A DNA stretch of 64,000 nucleotides, from the NCBI RefSeq assembly GCF_008000995.1, contig NZ_CP042828.1, positions 2,594,882 to 2,658,881 of the forward strand, given 5' to 3'. The stretch is from Ruania zhangjianzhongii (lineage in GTDB: Bacteria > Actinomycetota > Actinomycetes > Actinomycetales > Beutenbergiaceae). The translations under genes were made by a program, and so were the position numbers. This document shows positions 17,234 through 28,343 of the stretch, piece by piece; positions within the stretch are counted from its first letter, which is position 1; every line of letters starts with the position of its first letter. The notes under the pieces are model-generated. The model was not told the DNA's origin. It saw only the letters and a list, made by a program, of their open reading frames with translations, and ran no database searches.

Positions 17234-17593
17234 GTGGTTGACGAGCAAAACTGGCTGAGCCTGCCCGAGGTGGCCGAGGCCACTGACCTGCAATTGCGTA
17301 CCGTGCGCGGCTACCTGCGCGACCGGGTCCTGGTGGCCACTCGCCGCGGGGAGAACAACGCCCTCGCCGTGCCGGAAGGCTTCCTCGTCCCCGGTGAGGA
17401 GACCGGAACGCTGATCGTGTTGCCCTCGCTGCGGGGCACGATCACTATGCTCGCCGACTCCGGCTACGGCGACGACGAGATCGTCGACTGGTTGCTGCGA
17501 GAGAACGACGAGCTGGGGGCGACGCCGTTGGCCAACCTCCGCGATGGCCGCACGCACGCCGTGCGCCGGGCGGCGCAGGCACTGGCGTTCTGA
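17234..17593 (+). CDS. Rv2175c-family winged-helix DNA-binding protein
   Basis: 119 residues. N-terminal winged HTH (WLSLPEVAEATDLQLRTVRGYLRDR) and a C-terminal helical part (GYGDDEIVDWLLREND, GRTHAVRRAAQALAF). Matches the family of M. tuberculosis Rv2175c, a DNA-binding substrate of PknL. The neighbouring pknL gene supports the same pairing here. Leaderless GTG start. Convergent with the polyprenyl synthase gene, 15 bp between stops. Confidence 0.88.
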   Translation: MVDEQNWLSLPEVAEATDLQLRTVRGYLRDRVLVATRRGENNALAVPEGFLVPGEETGTLIVLPSLRGTITMLADSGYGDDEIVDWLLRENDELGATPLANLRDGRTHAVRRAAQALAF

Positions 17594-17608
17594 CCGGCCG
17601 CTGAGACT

Positions 17609-18706
17609 TCAGGACGTGCGGCTGACCGCCGCCCGCACCAGGGAGCGGAGCACGGCATCGGCTTGCGGGCTGACGGCGGCGGCGTCCAGCACCCCTAACC
17701 CTTCCGCCACCCGCTCAGCGATCAGCGCTTCCACTTCGTGGTCGGCGCCGGTCGCGTAGAGGATCTCTCGGACCTGATCGATCTCGTCCGGCTGCAGCTG
17801 CGCATTTCCTAGCGCCTGCTGAAGCACCGCCCGCTGCGCCGTGCTCGCACGAGTCATCGCCGAGGCGACCAGAACTGTGCGCTTACCCTCCCGGAGATCG
17901 TCACCGGCAGGCTTGCCCGTCAGGTCCGGATCGCCGAACACGCCCAGCATGTCGTCCCGGAGCTGGAACGCTTCACCGATCGGCAGGCCGAATGCCGCAC
18001 AGGCCGCCAGTCCGGCATCGTCGGCTCCGGCCATCGCTGCCCCGAGCCGCAGCGGTTGCTGCACGCTGTAGCTGGCCGATTTGGCCCGGATCACGCGGCG
18101 CGCCCGGTCGAGGTCCACTGCGGGATCCTCGCTCCACGGGGCCGCTTGGGCGTAGATGTCCAGGTACTGCCCGACGGTGACCTCGGCCATCATCGTCAAC
18201 AGGATCGACCGGCCACGCCGGTCGGCCGGGCTCGGCAGCACGTCCAGGCCGCGTTCGACCTCCTGCTGTGCGGCCACCAGCAGCAGGTCACCCAGGAGCA
18301 GCGCACCGCTCTCGCCGAACCGGTCCGCATCGCCGTCCATGCCCAGCTCACCGTGCCGGAGGGCAAGCTGGCGATGTGCGGCCGGCATGCCCCGGCGAGT
18401 GGTCGAGGCGTCGATGATGTCGTCGTGCACCAGAGCGGCCATCTGGAACAGCTCCAGACCGGCTCCGGCGCGCACCACCGGACCCGCCAGCTCGGCTCCG
18501 CCGAAGGCGGTCCACCCGGCGGCGGCGAATGCGGCACGCAGGCGCTTGCCGCCGCTGAGCAGGCCGGTGGAGATGGTGAACAGGTCGGCGACCTCCGGAC
18601 CGATGTCCGCATGGCTCTCGGCCAGCTCGGCGATGCTGGCCGTCACTCTCGTCGAGACCGCCTGCCGAAGCTCGTTCAACCAGCGCTGCGTCTCGAGAGT
18701 GTCCAC
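17609..18706 (-). CDS. Polyprenyl diphosphate synthase (IdsA-like)
   Basis: 365 residues from GTG 18,706. Trans-isoprenyl chain elongation enzyme: FARM HDDIID at 94-99, SARM QLRDDMLGVFGD at about 248-259, GKRLR near residue 55, and TGKPAGDDLREGKRT. Makes geranylgeranyl- or farnesyl-type diphosphates for quinones or lipid carriers; chain length cannot be read here. I chose GTG 18,706 over GTG 18,766 because TACGCT stands 6 nt upstream and homologues begin near MDTLETQ. Equivalent in place to M. tuberculosis idsA2. Confidence 0.9.
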   Translation of the reverse strand: MDTLETQRWLNELRQAVSTRVTASIAELAESHADIGPEVADLFTISTGLLSGGKRLRAAFAAAGWTAFGGAELAGPVVRAGAGLELFQMAALVHDDIIDASTTRRGMPAAHRQLALRHGELGMDGDADRFGESGALLLGDLLLVAAQQEVERGLDVLPSPADRRGRSILLTMMAEVTVGQYLDIYAQAAPWSEDPAVDLDRARRVIRAKSASYSVQQPLRLGAAMAGADDAGLAACAAFGLPIGEAFQLRDDMLGVFGDPDLTGKPAGDDLREGKRTVLVASAMTRASTAQRAVLQQALGNAQLQPDEIDQVREILYATGADHEVEALIAERVAEGLGVLDAAAVSPQADAVLRSLVRAAVSRTS

Positions 18707-18712
18707 CGCCCC

Positions 18713-18718
18713 AGCGTA
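18713..18718 (-). promoter_or_regulatory. -10 box of leaderless polyprenyl synthase gene
   Basis: TACGCT on the minus strand, 6 nt before GTG 18,706; it decides the start choice for that gene. Confidence 0.45.
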
Positions 18719-18807
18719 TCCGCGCGTGAGCAGGCCCGATGCCGTCGTATCCACAACCCCCTCCACGCACTGGCATGGCCTCGGCCGACCTGCAGTGGGA
18801 TCGGTAG

Positions 18808-20148
18808 ATGGACGAGATCACCCCGTACCCCAGGACCGACCACCCCACGAACTCCCGTGGCCCCGCACCCGACGCTGCGCAGCGAGCCGCTGCCTCCGCG
18901 GCGGCCGAGCCACGGGCCGAAGACTTCCCAGACCCGGACACTCCCGAGGCCACCGACGACCGATGCCGGGACCGAGCGACCCTTCACCTCGATCGCCCCG
19001 CCGAGGTCCTCGCCTGGCTGCCGTACCAGGTCAAGTTCTGGCCGCAGGAGTCGGCGGTGCTGCTCTCCCTGCGACGCGGTCAGCGCGCAGGCCCGTCCTC
19101 GGACGGTGCCGGCGCTTCCACCACAGCCCTGGAACCGGGCCTGATCGCCCGCACCGATCTCGCAGTGATCGGTGGCCTCGCGGACGGGCGCCAGGCGCAG
19201 GTGGACATGGGTCGACACCTGCAGCGCGACGGTGCTCACCGAGCACTCTGCGCGATCTACACCGACCAGTCCTTCGCCTCGGTGCTCCGCGGCCAAGGCC
19301 CGGCCGGGCGCACGCTCACCTGGTGGCGGACCACCCCGTGGGCAGAGCTGGGCAAGACCTATCTGATCGGTCCGGAACGGTTCCGATGCGTGGACTGTGC
19401 CGACGCACCATGCTGTCCGCACACCGGACAACCGCTCGAAGTATTGGACAACACCGAGTCCGCCGCCTGGCACGTCTTCCACGGTCACGGCTACGTACGC
19501 GACCGGCGCCTGCTCGTGCCGGACCTGCGGGCGAGCACCCAGCGCCGGCGCGCGGTCGGGGCGGCCGCACGCCGTCACTACGACCAGCGCCCCGATCTTC
19601 CCGGGAAGAGCCGGTCCGACTGGCACCGGGAGATGGAGTACCGCTGGGTAGCCCTCGTGAAGGCCTGCGCCAAGGCCGATCGCGCCGCCCGGACCACACC
19701 GGCCGGCACGGCCCCAGAACAGGCGACCCTCGCGGAGCAGCTCCCTGCCGGGGACCTCGGCGCGGTCCTCGCCGGGCTGGCCGATCCGTGGGTGCGCGAT
19801 GCCGCCCTGCTCTGGAGTGGGACCGGGCAACTTCTCGGCGACGCTGTCCGGGACAACGTGGTCGACGCCGTCTTCTCGGGCCGGCTGCTGCCGCAGATGC
19901 GCCGACTGCATGCTGCCGACCGGACCCTGACGGTCCTCGGCGCGCACGCCACCGATCGGTGGAAAGCCCCCGTCCTCGCCTCCCGTGCGTGGCTCGCCTG
20001 GTGGAGCGGCGAAGGCGCCAAAGCGAACATCCTGCTCGAGCGCAGCCTCCGGGCCGATCCGGACTACTCCCTGGCCCAACTGCTCGGCACGGCCCTGGCG
20101 CATGGCATCCCTCCCGGGTGGGCCCGCAGCGGACGCTTGGCGTCCTGA
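18808..20148 (+). CDS. DUF4192 family protein
   Basis: 446 residues. A Pro/Ala/Asp-rich N-terminal tail of about 60 residues precedes the DUF4192 core, recognisable from AEVLAWLPYQVKFWPQESAVLLSL and later WWRTTPWAELGKTYLIGPERFRC. The C-terminal half has helical repeats ending in LAWWSGEGAKANILLERSL. A Cys/His-rich stretch (CVDCADAPCCPH) near residue 195-206 could bind metal. Function of the family is unknown; it is confined mainly to actinobacteria. Divergent from the polyprenyl synthase. Confidence 0.8.
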   Translation: MDEITPYPRTDHPTNSRGPAPDAAQRAAASAAAEPRAEDFPDPDTPEATDDRCRDRATLHLDRPAEVLAWLPYQVKFWPQESAVLLSLRRGQRAGPSSDGAGASTTALEPGLIARTDLAVIGGLADGRQAQVDMGRHLQRDGAHRALCAIYTDQSFASVLRGQGPAGRTLTWWRTTPWAELGKTYLIGPERFRCVDCADAPCCPHTGQPLEVLDNTESAAWHVFHGHGYVRDRRLLVPDLRASTQRRRAVGAAARRHYDQRPDLPGKSRSDWHREMEYRWVALVKACAKADRAARTTPAGTAPEQATLAEQLPAGDLGAVLAGLADPWVRDAALLWSGTGQLLGDAVRDNVVDAVFSGRLLPQMRRLHAADRTLTVLGAHATDRWKAPVLASRAWLAWWSGEGAKANILLERSLRADPDYSLAQLLGTALAHGIPPGWARSGRLAS

Positions 20149-20395
20149 CGGGAGCACCACCGCGCTGTGCCTCCCGACTGCAGCACCACCGCGCAGGGCC
20201 CTGTACGTCCTGACTGGAGGAGCACCGTGCGCGGCGCTCTGCCTCCCGACCGAACGACCGCCGGGCGGGTTGACCCTCGGCCCCCGATCGGCATCGCTCG
20301 ACGACCCGACCCCGATCAGCGGGCTCACTCTCGATGGCATGCCCGGCCCCCTCGGACACGCTAGGGTCAGCCGTAGCCGATGGGAGGAGCACCAG
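20149..20395. repeat. Intergenic degenerate repeats before usp
   Basis: Four imperfect copies of about 30-36 bp built on a core near GAGCACCACCGCGC followed by TGCCTCCCGAC, between 20,150 and 20,270. No gene is seen. The last 15 nt carry the GGGAGGAG ribosome-binding site of the next gene. Confidence 0.5.
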
Positions 20396-20782
20396 GTGAT
20401 CGTGGTCGGGTTCATCGCCACCGCAGAAGGACGTGCGGCCCTCGAAGCCGCTGTGGCGGAGGCACAACGTCGCGCGGAACGGCTCCAGGTGTTGGTGCAC
20501 GGCGCCCGCGGCTCCGAACAGTCGGATATCGAGAGCGCTGTGGACGAGGCCCGCAAGCGGTTGGACGGCGGTGACGTCGGCTATGACGTCCGGCATGTGC
20601 AGCGTGGCGACGACGTCGCGGAGGCGCTGATGAACGCCGCCGAGAACGGCAACGCCTCGTTGATCGTCATCGGTTTGCGCCGCCGGTCTCCACTGGGAAA
20701 GCTCATCCTCGGCTCGAATGCGCAACGTATCCTGCTGGATGCACCCTGCCACGTGCTGGCAGTGAAACCGGCCCCGGCCTGA
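20396..20782 (+). CDS. Universal stress protein (UspA family), single domain
   Basis: 128 residues. VIVVGFIATAEGRAALEAA is the first strand and helix, and the C-terminal nucleotide-binding signature is present as IGLRRRSPLGKLILGSNAQRILLDAPCHVLAVK (G-2x-G-9x-G-S/N type), suggesting an ATP-binding Usp. The GTG start at 20,396 is set by GGGAGGAG 6 nt upstream. Ends 55 bp before gcvT. Role probably in stress or dormancy adaptation. Confidence 0.85.
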   Translation: MIVVGFIATAEGRAALEAAVAEAQRRAERLQVLVHGARGSEQSDIESAVDEARKRLDGGDVGYDVRHVQRGDDVAEALMNAAENGNASLIVIGLRRRSPLGKLILGSNAQRILLDAPCHVLAVKPAPA

Positions 20783-20837
20783 GGCCCGCCGCGGAAGCGG
20801 TCGGCACCCGATGGCGGCACCCGAGGATGAAGAGGTC

Positions 20838-21928
20838 ATGACAGAGCTGAGCACACCCCTGCACACCACCCACGTGGCCGCCGGTGCGGTCATGACCGAC
20901 TTTGCCGGCTGGCAGATGCCGCTTCGGTTCACCGGTGACCGGGCCGAGCACGAGGCAGTGCGCACCCGGGCCGGCTTGTTCGACCTGTCCCACATGGCGC
21001 AGATCGAAGTACACGGCCCCCAGGCTGCCCAGGCACTGGATGCGGCACTGATCAGCGCTGTCTCCCGGCTCACCCCCGGCCGCGCCCGGTACACGATGCT
21101 GGTCACCGCCGACGGCGGGATCCTCGACGACCTGATCGTCTACCGGCTCACCGAGGACGAATTCCTGGTGATCGCCAACGCCGCGAACCGGGGACACCGT
21201 GCTCGACCAGCTCACCGTCCGCAGTGCCGCGCACCAGGGTCGGCATCGTGGACCGGACCACCACCCGCGCCCTGATCGCCCTCCAAGGCCCGCGGGCGGC
21301 CGCGGTGCTCAGCAGTCTCACCGACGCCGACCTGACCGAGCTGCGCTACTACGCCAGCATGTCCGTCGAGGTCGCGGGTATCCCGGTGCTGCTCGCCCGC
21401 ACCGGCTACACCGGCGAGGACGGGTTCGAGCTGTCCGCCTCCGCTGTCTCCGCGGTCGACCTGTGGCAGAGCCTGCTCGATGCCGGTCAGGACGCCGGGG
21501 TGATTGCCTGCGGTCTGGCCAGCCGCGACTCGCTCCGCCTGGAAGCAGGCATGCCGCTGTACGGGAACGAGCTCACCAGCCAGATCACGCCCTACGACGT
21601 GGGAATGAACCGCCTGGTGCACCTCGACCGCGAGTTCGTCGGCCAGGAGGCGCTTGCCGCCCGGGCGGACCAGCCGGCCCGCCATCACCTGGTGGCGCTG
21701 CAAGGCGCAGGCCGGCGAGCGGCACGGGCCGGTTACCCGGTCTACCTCTCCGGTCAACAGATCGGCGAAGTCACCTCCGGGATCCTGTCCCCGACCCTGG
21801 GGTACCCGATCGCGCTGACCCGGCTCGACCGGCAGCTCCCAGCCGAGACCGACGTCACCGTCGACGTACGCGGCACCCCGACACCGATGACCGTGACCAG
21901 CACACCGTTCTACCGCCGTCCGCAGTAG
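20838..21928 (+). pseudogene. gcvT: Aminomethyltransferase GcvT, interrupted by two frameshifts
   Basis: T protein of the glycine cleavage system; transfers the methylene group to tetrahydrofolate. The N-terminal third (VMTDFAGWQMPLRF, LFDLSHMAQIEVHG) reads in one frame to about 21,190. A short middle piece (TVLDQLTVRSAAHQ) reads one frame later, and the rest (VGIVDRTTTRALIALQGP to FYRRPQ) in the third frame from about 21,240. Removing one G at 21,190-21,193 and one G at 21,237-21,239 restores a normal protein of about 363 residues. Sits directly before gcvH and gcvP. Either a true pseudogene or two base-call errors; gcvH and gcvP are intact, which favours error. Confidence 0.85.
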
Positions 21929-21950
21929 CCGAGAAGAAGGAGGGCCCACG

Positions 21951-22325
21951 ATGAGCCTGCCGACCGACCGCCAGTACACCGCCGAGCACGAATGGGTGCA
22001 GATCTCCGGCGACGTCGCCCGGGTGGGCGTCACCGACTACGCCGCCAGCTCGCTGGGGGATGTGGTCTACCTCGACCTGCCGGATGCGGGCAGCACGATC
22101 ACCGCCGGCGAGACCTGCGGCGAGATCGAGTCGACGAAGTCTGTCAGTGACCTGTACGCCCCGGCCACCGGTGAGGTGCTCGAGGTCAACCAGGCCGCTG
22201 TGGACAACCCGGAGCTGGTCAATACCGACCCGTTCGGCGAGGGCTGGTTGTTCACCGTACGGACCGGTGGGGATACCGCTGAGCTCCTCGATGCCGACGC
22301 CTACACCACCCTGACGCAGAGCTGA
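21951..22325 (+). CDS. gcvH: Glycine cleavage system H protein
   Basis: 124 residues, normal length. The lipoyl-bearing lysine is K63 in [33 protein letters not shown] is the typical N-terminal block. Shuttles the aminomethyl group between P, T and L proteins. AAGGAGGG lies at ideal distance before ATG 21,951. Second gene of gcvT-gcvH-gcvP. Confidence 0.95.
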   Translation: MSLPTDRQYTAEHEWVQISGDVARVGVTDYAASSLGDVVYLDLPDAGSTITAGETCGEIESTKSVSDLYAPATGEVLEVNQAAVDNPELVNTDPFGEGWLFTVRTGGDTAELLDADAYTTLTQS

Positions 22326-22336
22326 ACCGACTAGCG

Positions 22337-25222
<2,886 letters not shown>

Positions 25223-25423
25223 GCGCGCGAGTTCAGGTGGTATCGGCAGGTCGCCGACGGCGGGACGTAGGTGGCATACAGCCCTCGCCGGTGGCGAGGC
25301 GTGGGCCAGTCGTGCGCGGTCGGCCGGGAACAACACAGCCGCCCGGTGCGTTGGACTAGCAGCCGAGTTGTCCCGGCGCGCCACCATCGGCGCGCATACC
25401 CGGCGAGCAGTGCGGAGCCAGGT

Positions 25424-25429
25424 TATAAT
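25424..25429 (+). promoter_or_regulatory. -10 box of sigA promoter
   Basis: Perfect TATAAT in an AT-rich patch of an otherwise GC-rich 269-bp gap, 62 nt before the GTG of sigA. No TTGACA-like -35 at 16-18 bp. Confidence 0.6.
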
Positions 25430-25491
25430 TGTAGGGCGCCGCGACATCCAGTTCGCCGTTCGCCCCACGTTCCCACGCCGAAAGGTTCTCT

Positions 25492-27078
25492 GTGACGTCG
25501 CTTCGTCCTACCGCTGTGCTGCCCCGAGAGTTCGAGAACTCAGCCCTTCAGGAGGCATACCAGCGAGGTGTGGAGTGCGGATCGCTCACTGCAGCAGAAG
25601 TCCGGGCCGCCTGTGAGCAGGCAGACGTCAAACCTCGCCGACTCAAGGAGGTTCTCGGCGCCATGCAGGCAGCGAATATCACCGTGACCGAGGTGCCCGC
25701 GAAGGCAGTTGCCAACGCCGCACCCCGCCGCGGTACCACGATGACCATCGAGAAGGGGGAAGAAGCCACGTCCGCCACGAAGACCCAGCCGGCCGCGAAG
25801 AAGTCCACTGCGAAGGCCGCCACGAAGAAGAAGTCCACCACGTCGGCCAGTGCTGCGCCGGAGGCCAGCGCCACCGAGGCAGCATCGGATGCCGGCTCGA
25901 CGACCGGCAAGACCGCAGTCGCCGCGAAGTCCAAGACCGCAGCGAAGAAGGCCACCACGGCACGGAAGAAGGCCGCCAAGGGCGCCGATGCCATCGTCCC
26001 GTCCAGCCCGGACGAGGCAGCCGAGGACGCTGTGGCAGAGGAAGCGCACGAGACCAAGGTGCAGGCCAAACAGGAGCAGAAGGCTGCAGCCGAGGAGGCG
26101 GGCGGCTTCGTCTACTCCGACTCGGACGACGACGACGCACCGGTGCAGCAGGTGGTCACCGCCGGCGCCACTGCGGACCCGGTCAAGGACTACCTGAAGC
26201 AGATCGGTAAGGTCGCCCTGCTGAACGCCGAACAGGAGGTCGAGCTCGCGAAGCGGATCGAAGCCGGCCTGTTCGCCGAGGAGAAGCTCGCCAGTGAGGC
26301 AGAGAAGATCCAGGGCAAGCTCAAGCGTGAGCTGAGCTGGATCGCCCAGGACGGACGCCGGGCGAAGAACCACCTGCTCGAGGCCAACCTGCGCCTGGTG
26401 GTCTCGCTGGCCAAGCGCTACACCGGCCGCGGGATGCTGTTCCTGGACCTGATCCAGGAGGGCAACCTCGGCCTGATCCGCGCCGTCGAGAAGTTCGACT
26501 ACACCAAGGGCTACAAGTTCTCCACCTACGCCACCTGGTGGATCCGGCAGGCGATCACCCGTGCCATGGCCGACCAGGCCCGCACCATCCGTATCCCGGT
26601 GCACATGGTCGAGGTCATCAACAAGCTCGCGCGGGTGCAGCGGCAGATGCTGCAGGACCTCGGCCGTGAGCCTACTCCGGAGGAGCTCGCCAAGGAGCTC
26701 GACATGACCCCGGAGAAGGTCGTGGAGGTGCAGAAGTACGGCCGTGAGCCGATTTCCCTGCACACTCCGCTCGGTGAGGACGGCGACTCCGAGTTCGGTG
26801 ACCTGATCGAAGACTCCGAGGCGATCGTGCCTGCCGATGCGGTGAGCTTCACGCTGCTGCAGGAGCAACTGCACGCCGTACTCGACACGCTCTCGGAGCG
26901 GGAGGCCGGTGTGGTGTCCATGCGCTTCGGGCTGACCGACGGGCAGCCGAAGACCCTGGACGAGATCGGCAAGGTCTACGGCGTCACCCGGGAACGGATC
27001 CGCCAGATAGAGTCCAAGACGATGTCCAAGCTGCGGCACCCGAGCCGTTCGCAGGTCCTGCGCGACTACCTGGACTGA
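25492..27078 (+). CDS. sigA: Principal RNA polymerase sigma factor (SigA/RpoD)
   Basis: 528 residues. N-terminal region 1.1-like part (to about residue 75), then a long Lys/Ala/Thr-rich low-complexity stretch (about 84-190), a usual feature of actinobacterial principal sigma factors. Region 1.2 at [16 protein letters not shown], region 2 with [17 protein letters not shown], the invariant [16 protein letters not shown] near residue 343, and region 4.2 [23 protein letters not shown] at the end. Start GTG 25,492 with AAAGG upstream. Convergent with ferritin. Confidence 0.96.
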   Translation: MTSLRPTAVLPREFENSALQEAYQRGVECGSLTAAEVRAACEQADVKPRRLKEVLGAMQAANITVTEVPAKAVANAAPRRGTTMTIEKGEEATSATKTQPAAKKSTAKAATKKKSTTSASAAPEASATEAASDAGSTTGKTAVAAKSKTAAKKATTARKKAAKGADAIVPSSPDEAAEDAVAEEAHETKVQAKQEQKAAAEEAGGFVYSDSDDDDAPVQQVVTAGATADPVKDYLKQIGKVALLNAEQEVELAKRIEAGLFAEEKLASEAEKIQGKLKRELSWIAQDGRRAKNHLLEANLRLVVSLAKRYTGRGMLFLDLIQEGNLGLIRAVEKFDYTKGYKFSTYATWWIRQAITRAMADQARTIRIPVHMVEVINKLARVQRQMLQDLGREPTPEELAKELDMTPEKVVEVQKYGREPISLHTPLGEDGDSEFGDLIEDSEAIVPADAVSFTLLQEQLHAVLDTLSEREAGVVSMRFGLTDGQPKTLDEIGKVYGVTRERIRQIESKTMSKLRHPSRSQVLRDYLD

Positions 27079-27100
27079 GATCCCGCTGCGCTATCCGGTG

Positions 27101-27168
27101 GTCTGAGTACCGATCGGATATCTGAGTACCGAACTTTCGGGCCTCAGATGTCCAGGAAGTACTCAGAC
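27101..27168. repeat. Inverted and direct GAGTAC repeats between sigA and ferritin
   Basis: GTCTGAGTAC at 27,101-27,110, a second copy TCTGAGTAC at 27,121-27,129, and the inverted copy GTACTCAGAC at 27,159-27,168. A shorter internal pair TCTGAG/CTCAGA (27,121-27,126 and 27,143-27,148) allows an alternative hairpin. Located between convergent stops, so a bidirectional terminator is the simplest reading. Confidence 0.5.
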
Positions 27169-27188
27169 AACCGTCTGGCCCGGGACGG

Positions 27189-27737
27189 TCACAGCGCGCC
27201 GCCGGCGGCCTCCGGGGCATCTGTGGACCCACCCGCGTCCCCGATGGTCTCCCGGGCGACGAAGTTCTCCAGGTCGAACAGGTTCTCGCTGGCCCGCTCG
27301 GCGACGGTCAACAGGGTGGTGGCGGCAGCGACCTCCTCGACCTGCTCCTTGAGGAACCAGAGCATGAACTGCTCGCCGAGCACATCGTTCTCGGCGCGGG
27401 CCGCTTGGAAGATCGCCTCGATCTGCTCAGTGACCTGCCGTTCCTGGGCCAATGCCAGAGCGATCGGCTCGCGCACGTTTGTAAAGTCGCTGCGGACCTC
27501 GGCCGCCCGCGGGAAGCTGACGTCGAGGTCTCGATCGAGCATGTACTGCACGATCATCATGGCGTGGTTGCGCTCCTCCAGCGACTGCCGGTAGTAGTGC
27601 GAGGCGAGCTGGGGCAGGTCGTGGGAGTCGCACCAGACGGCGATCGCCACATACTGCATGTGCGCGTCGAACTCGTGGCCGATCTGCTCGGTCAGGAGGG
27701 TGACGAACCGGGAGTCGGGCGTGGGCGAAGTAGTCAT
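27189..27737 (-). CDS. Ferritin (non-haem, BfrB-like)
   Basis: 182 residues, four-helix ferritin. Ferroxidase residues are visible: E22 (HEFDAHMQY), E54/E55 and H58 in SLEERNHAMM, and FLKEQVEEVAAA with the third-helix Glu near residue 133. No haem-binding Met pattern of bacterioferritin is evident. Stores iron as ferric mineral in the cytosol. The extended acidic C-terminus (DAGGSTDAPEAAGG) is low complexity. Confidence 0.93.
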   Translation of the reverse strand: MTTSPTPDSRFVTLLTEQIGHEFDAHMQYVAIAVWCDSHDLPQLASHYYRQSLEERNHAMMIVQYMLDRDLDVSFPRAAEVRSDFTNVREPIALALAQERQVTEQIEAIFQAARAENDVLGEQFMLWFLKEQVEEVAAATTLLTVAERASENLFDLENFVARETIGDAGGSTDAPEAAGGAL

Positions 27738-27761
27738 GGCAAGACACTACTGACCGCCGCC

Positions 27762-27826
27762 GGTGACCGCACCGGTGGCAGGCGGTGACCGCACCGGTGG
27801 CAGGCGGTGACCGCACCGGTGGCAGG
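27762..27826. repeat. 22-bp tandem repeat, three copies
   Basis: GGTGACCGCACCGGTGGCAG plus GC, repeated at 27,762, 27,784 and 27,806 with exact 22-bp period, in the promoter gap upstream of ferritin. Each unit contains the palindrome ACCGGT. Could be variable in copy number. Confidence 0.75.
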
Positions 27827-27870
27827 GGTCGCCGCGCGGCCGCGCGGTCACCCGCCCCGGGCAGAAAAGC

Positions 27871-27905
27871 CACGAGGGGCGGACCCTACGGGCCCGCCCC
27901 TCGTG
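27871..27905 (-). terminator. Rho-independent terminator of the zinc-ribbon gene
   Basis: Stem of 16 bp with one mismatch (CACGAGGGGCGGACCC / GGGCCCGCCCCTCGTG) and a 3-nt loop, followed on the minus strand by GCTTTTC. It lies 38 bp past the stop of the gene ending at 27,943. Confidence 0.8.
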
Positions 27906-27942
27906 CTCAGCGCTGTGCGCGCCGGATCACCGACCTGGTCGG

Positions 27943-28167
27943 TCAGCGCTCGTTCTCGGTCTCGGCGTGCAGCCGTTCCGTCTCGTCGTGGATGTGGGTG
28001 GCCACCGAGGACAGTGCCTCGGAGTGCTTGCGCGCATGGTGTGCGCAGAAAAGCAGTTCGCCGCCCCCGGCCATGAGGACCCGTACGTACGCCTGTGCGC
28101 CACAGGCGTCGCACCGGTCGGCCGCTGTCATCTCGGGTGCCGCGTTATCGGCAGTCAAGGTACTCAC
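27943..28167 (-). CDS. Small zinc-ribbon-like protein (DUF7455 type)
   Basis: 74 residues from GTG 28,167. Two metal-binding pairs: CDACG (C-x-x-C) and FCAHHARKH (C-x-x-H), separated by a short beta hairpin YVRVLMAGGGELL. This small actinobacterial family is commonly encoded beside a topoisomerase or sigma gene; function unknown. A TTACAT-like box 6 nt before the start suggests a leaderless mRNA. A longer in-frame version from 28,254 lacks support. Confidence 0.8.
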   Translation of the reverse strand: MSTLTADNAAPEMTAADRCDACGAQAYVRVLMAGGGELLFCAHHARKHSEALSSVATHIHDETERLHAETENER

Positions 28168-28331
28168 ATTGGTATGTAACCATCGCGAGGCCCATTTGCG
28201 TCCATTGAACGCGGTGAGTTCGCTCACTGCGGAAACTGGCGAGATCCCGATCACCGCCGCCCCGGCCCCGGATCCATGCGCCGAGCCTGTGGAAAGGCAT
28301 GGCGTTCAGCCGATCCGGCCCCGGAGCGGCC

Positions 28332-28337
28332 TATTGT
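28332..28337 (+). promoter_or_regulatory. -10 box of leaderless parE promoter
   Basis: TATTGT 6 nt before GTG 28,344; no ribosome-binding site is seen. Confidence 0.45.
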
Positions 28338-28343
28338 GGTGAT

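Noticed and set aside
20783-20837. Possible glycine riboswitch before gcvT
   Set aside because: Only 55 bp separate the usp stop from the gcvT start, too short for the known aptamers, and no aptamer core is visible.
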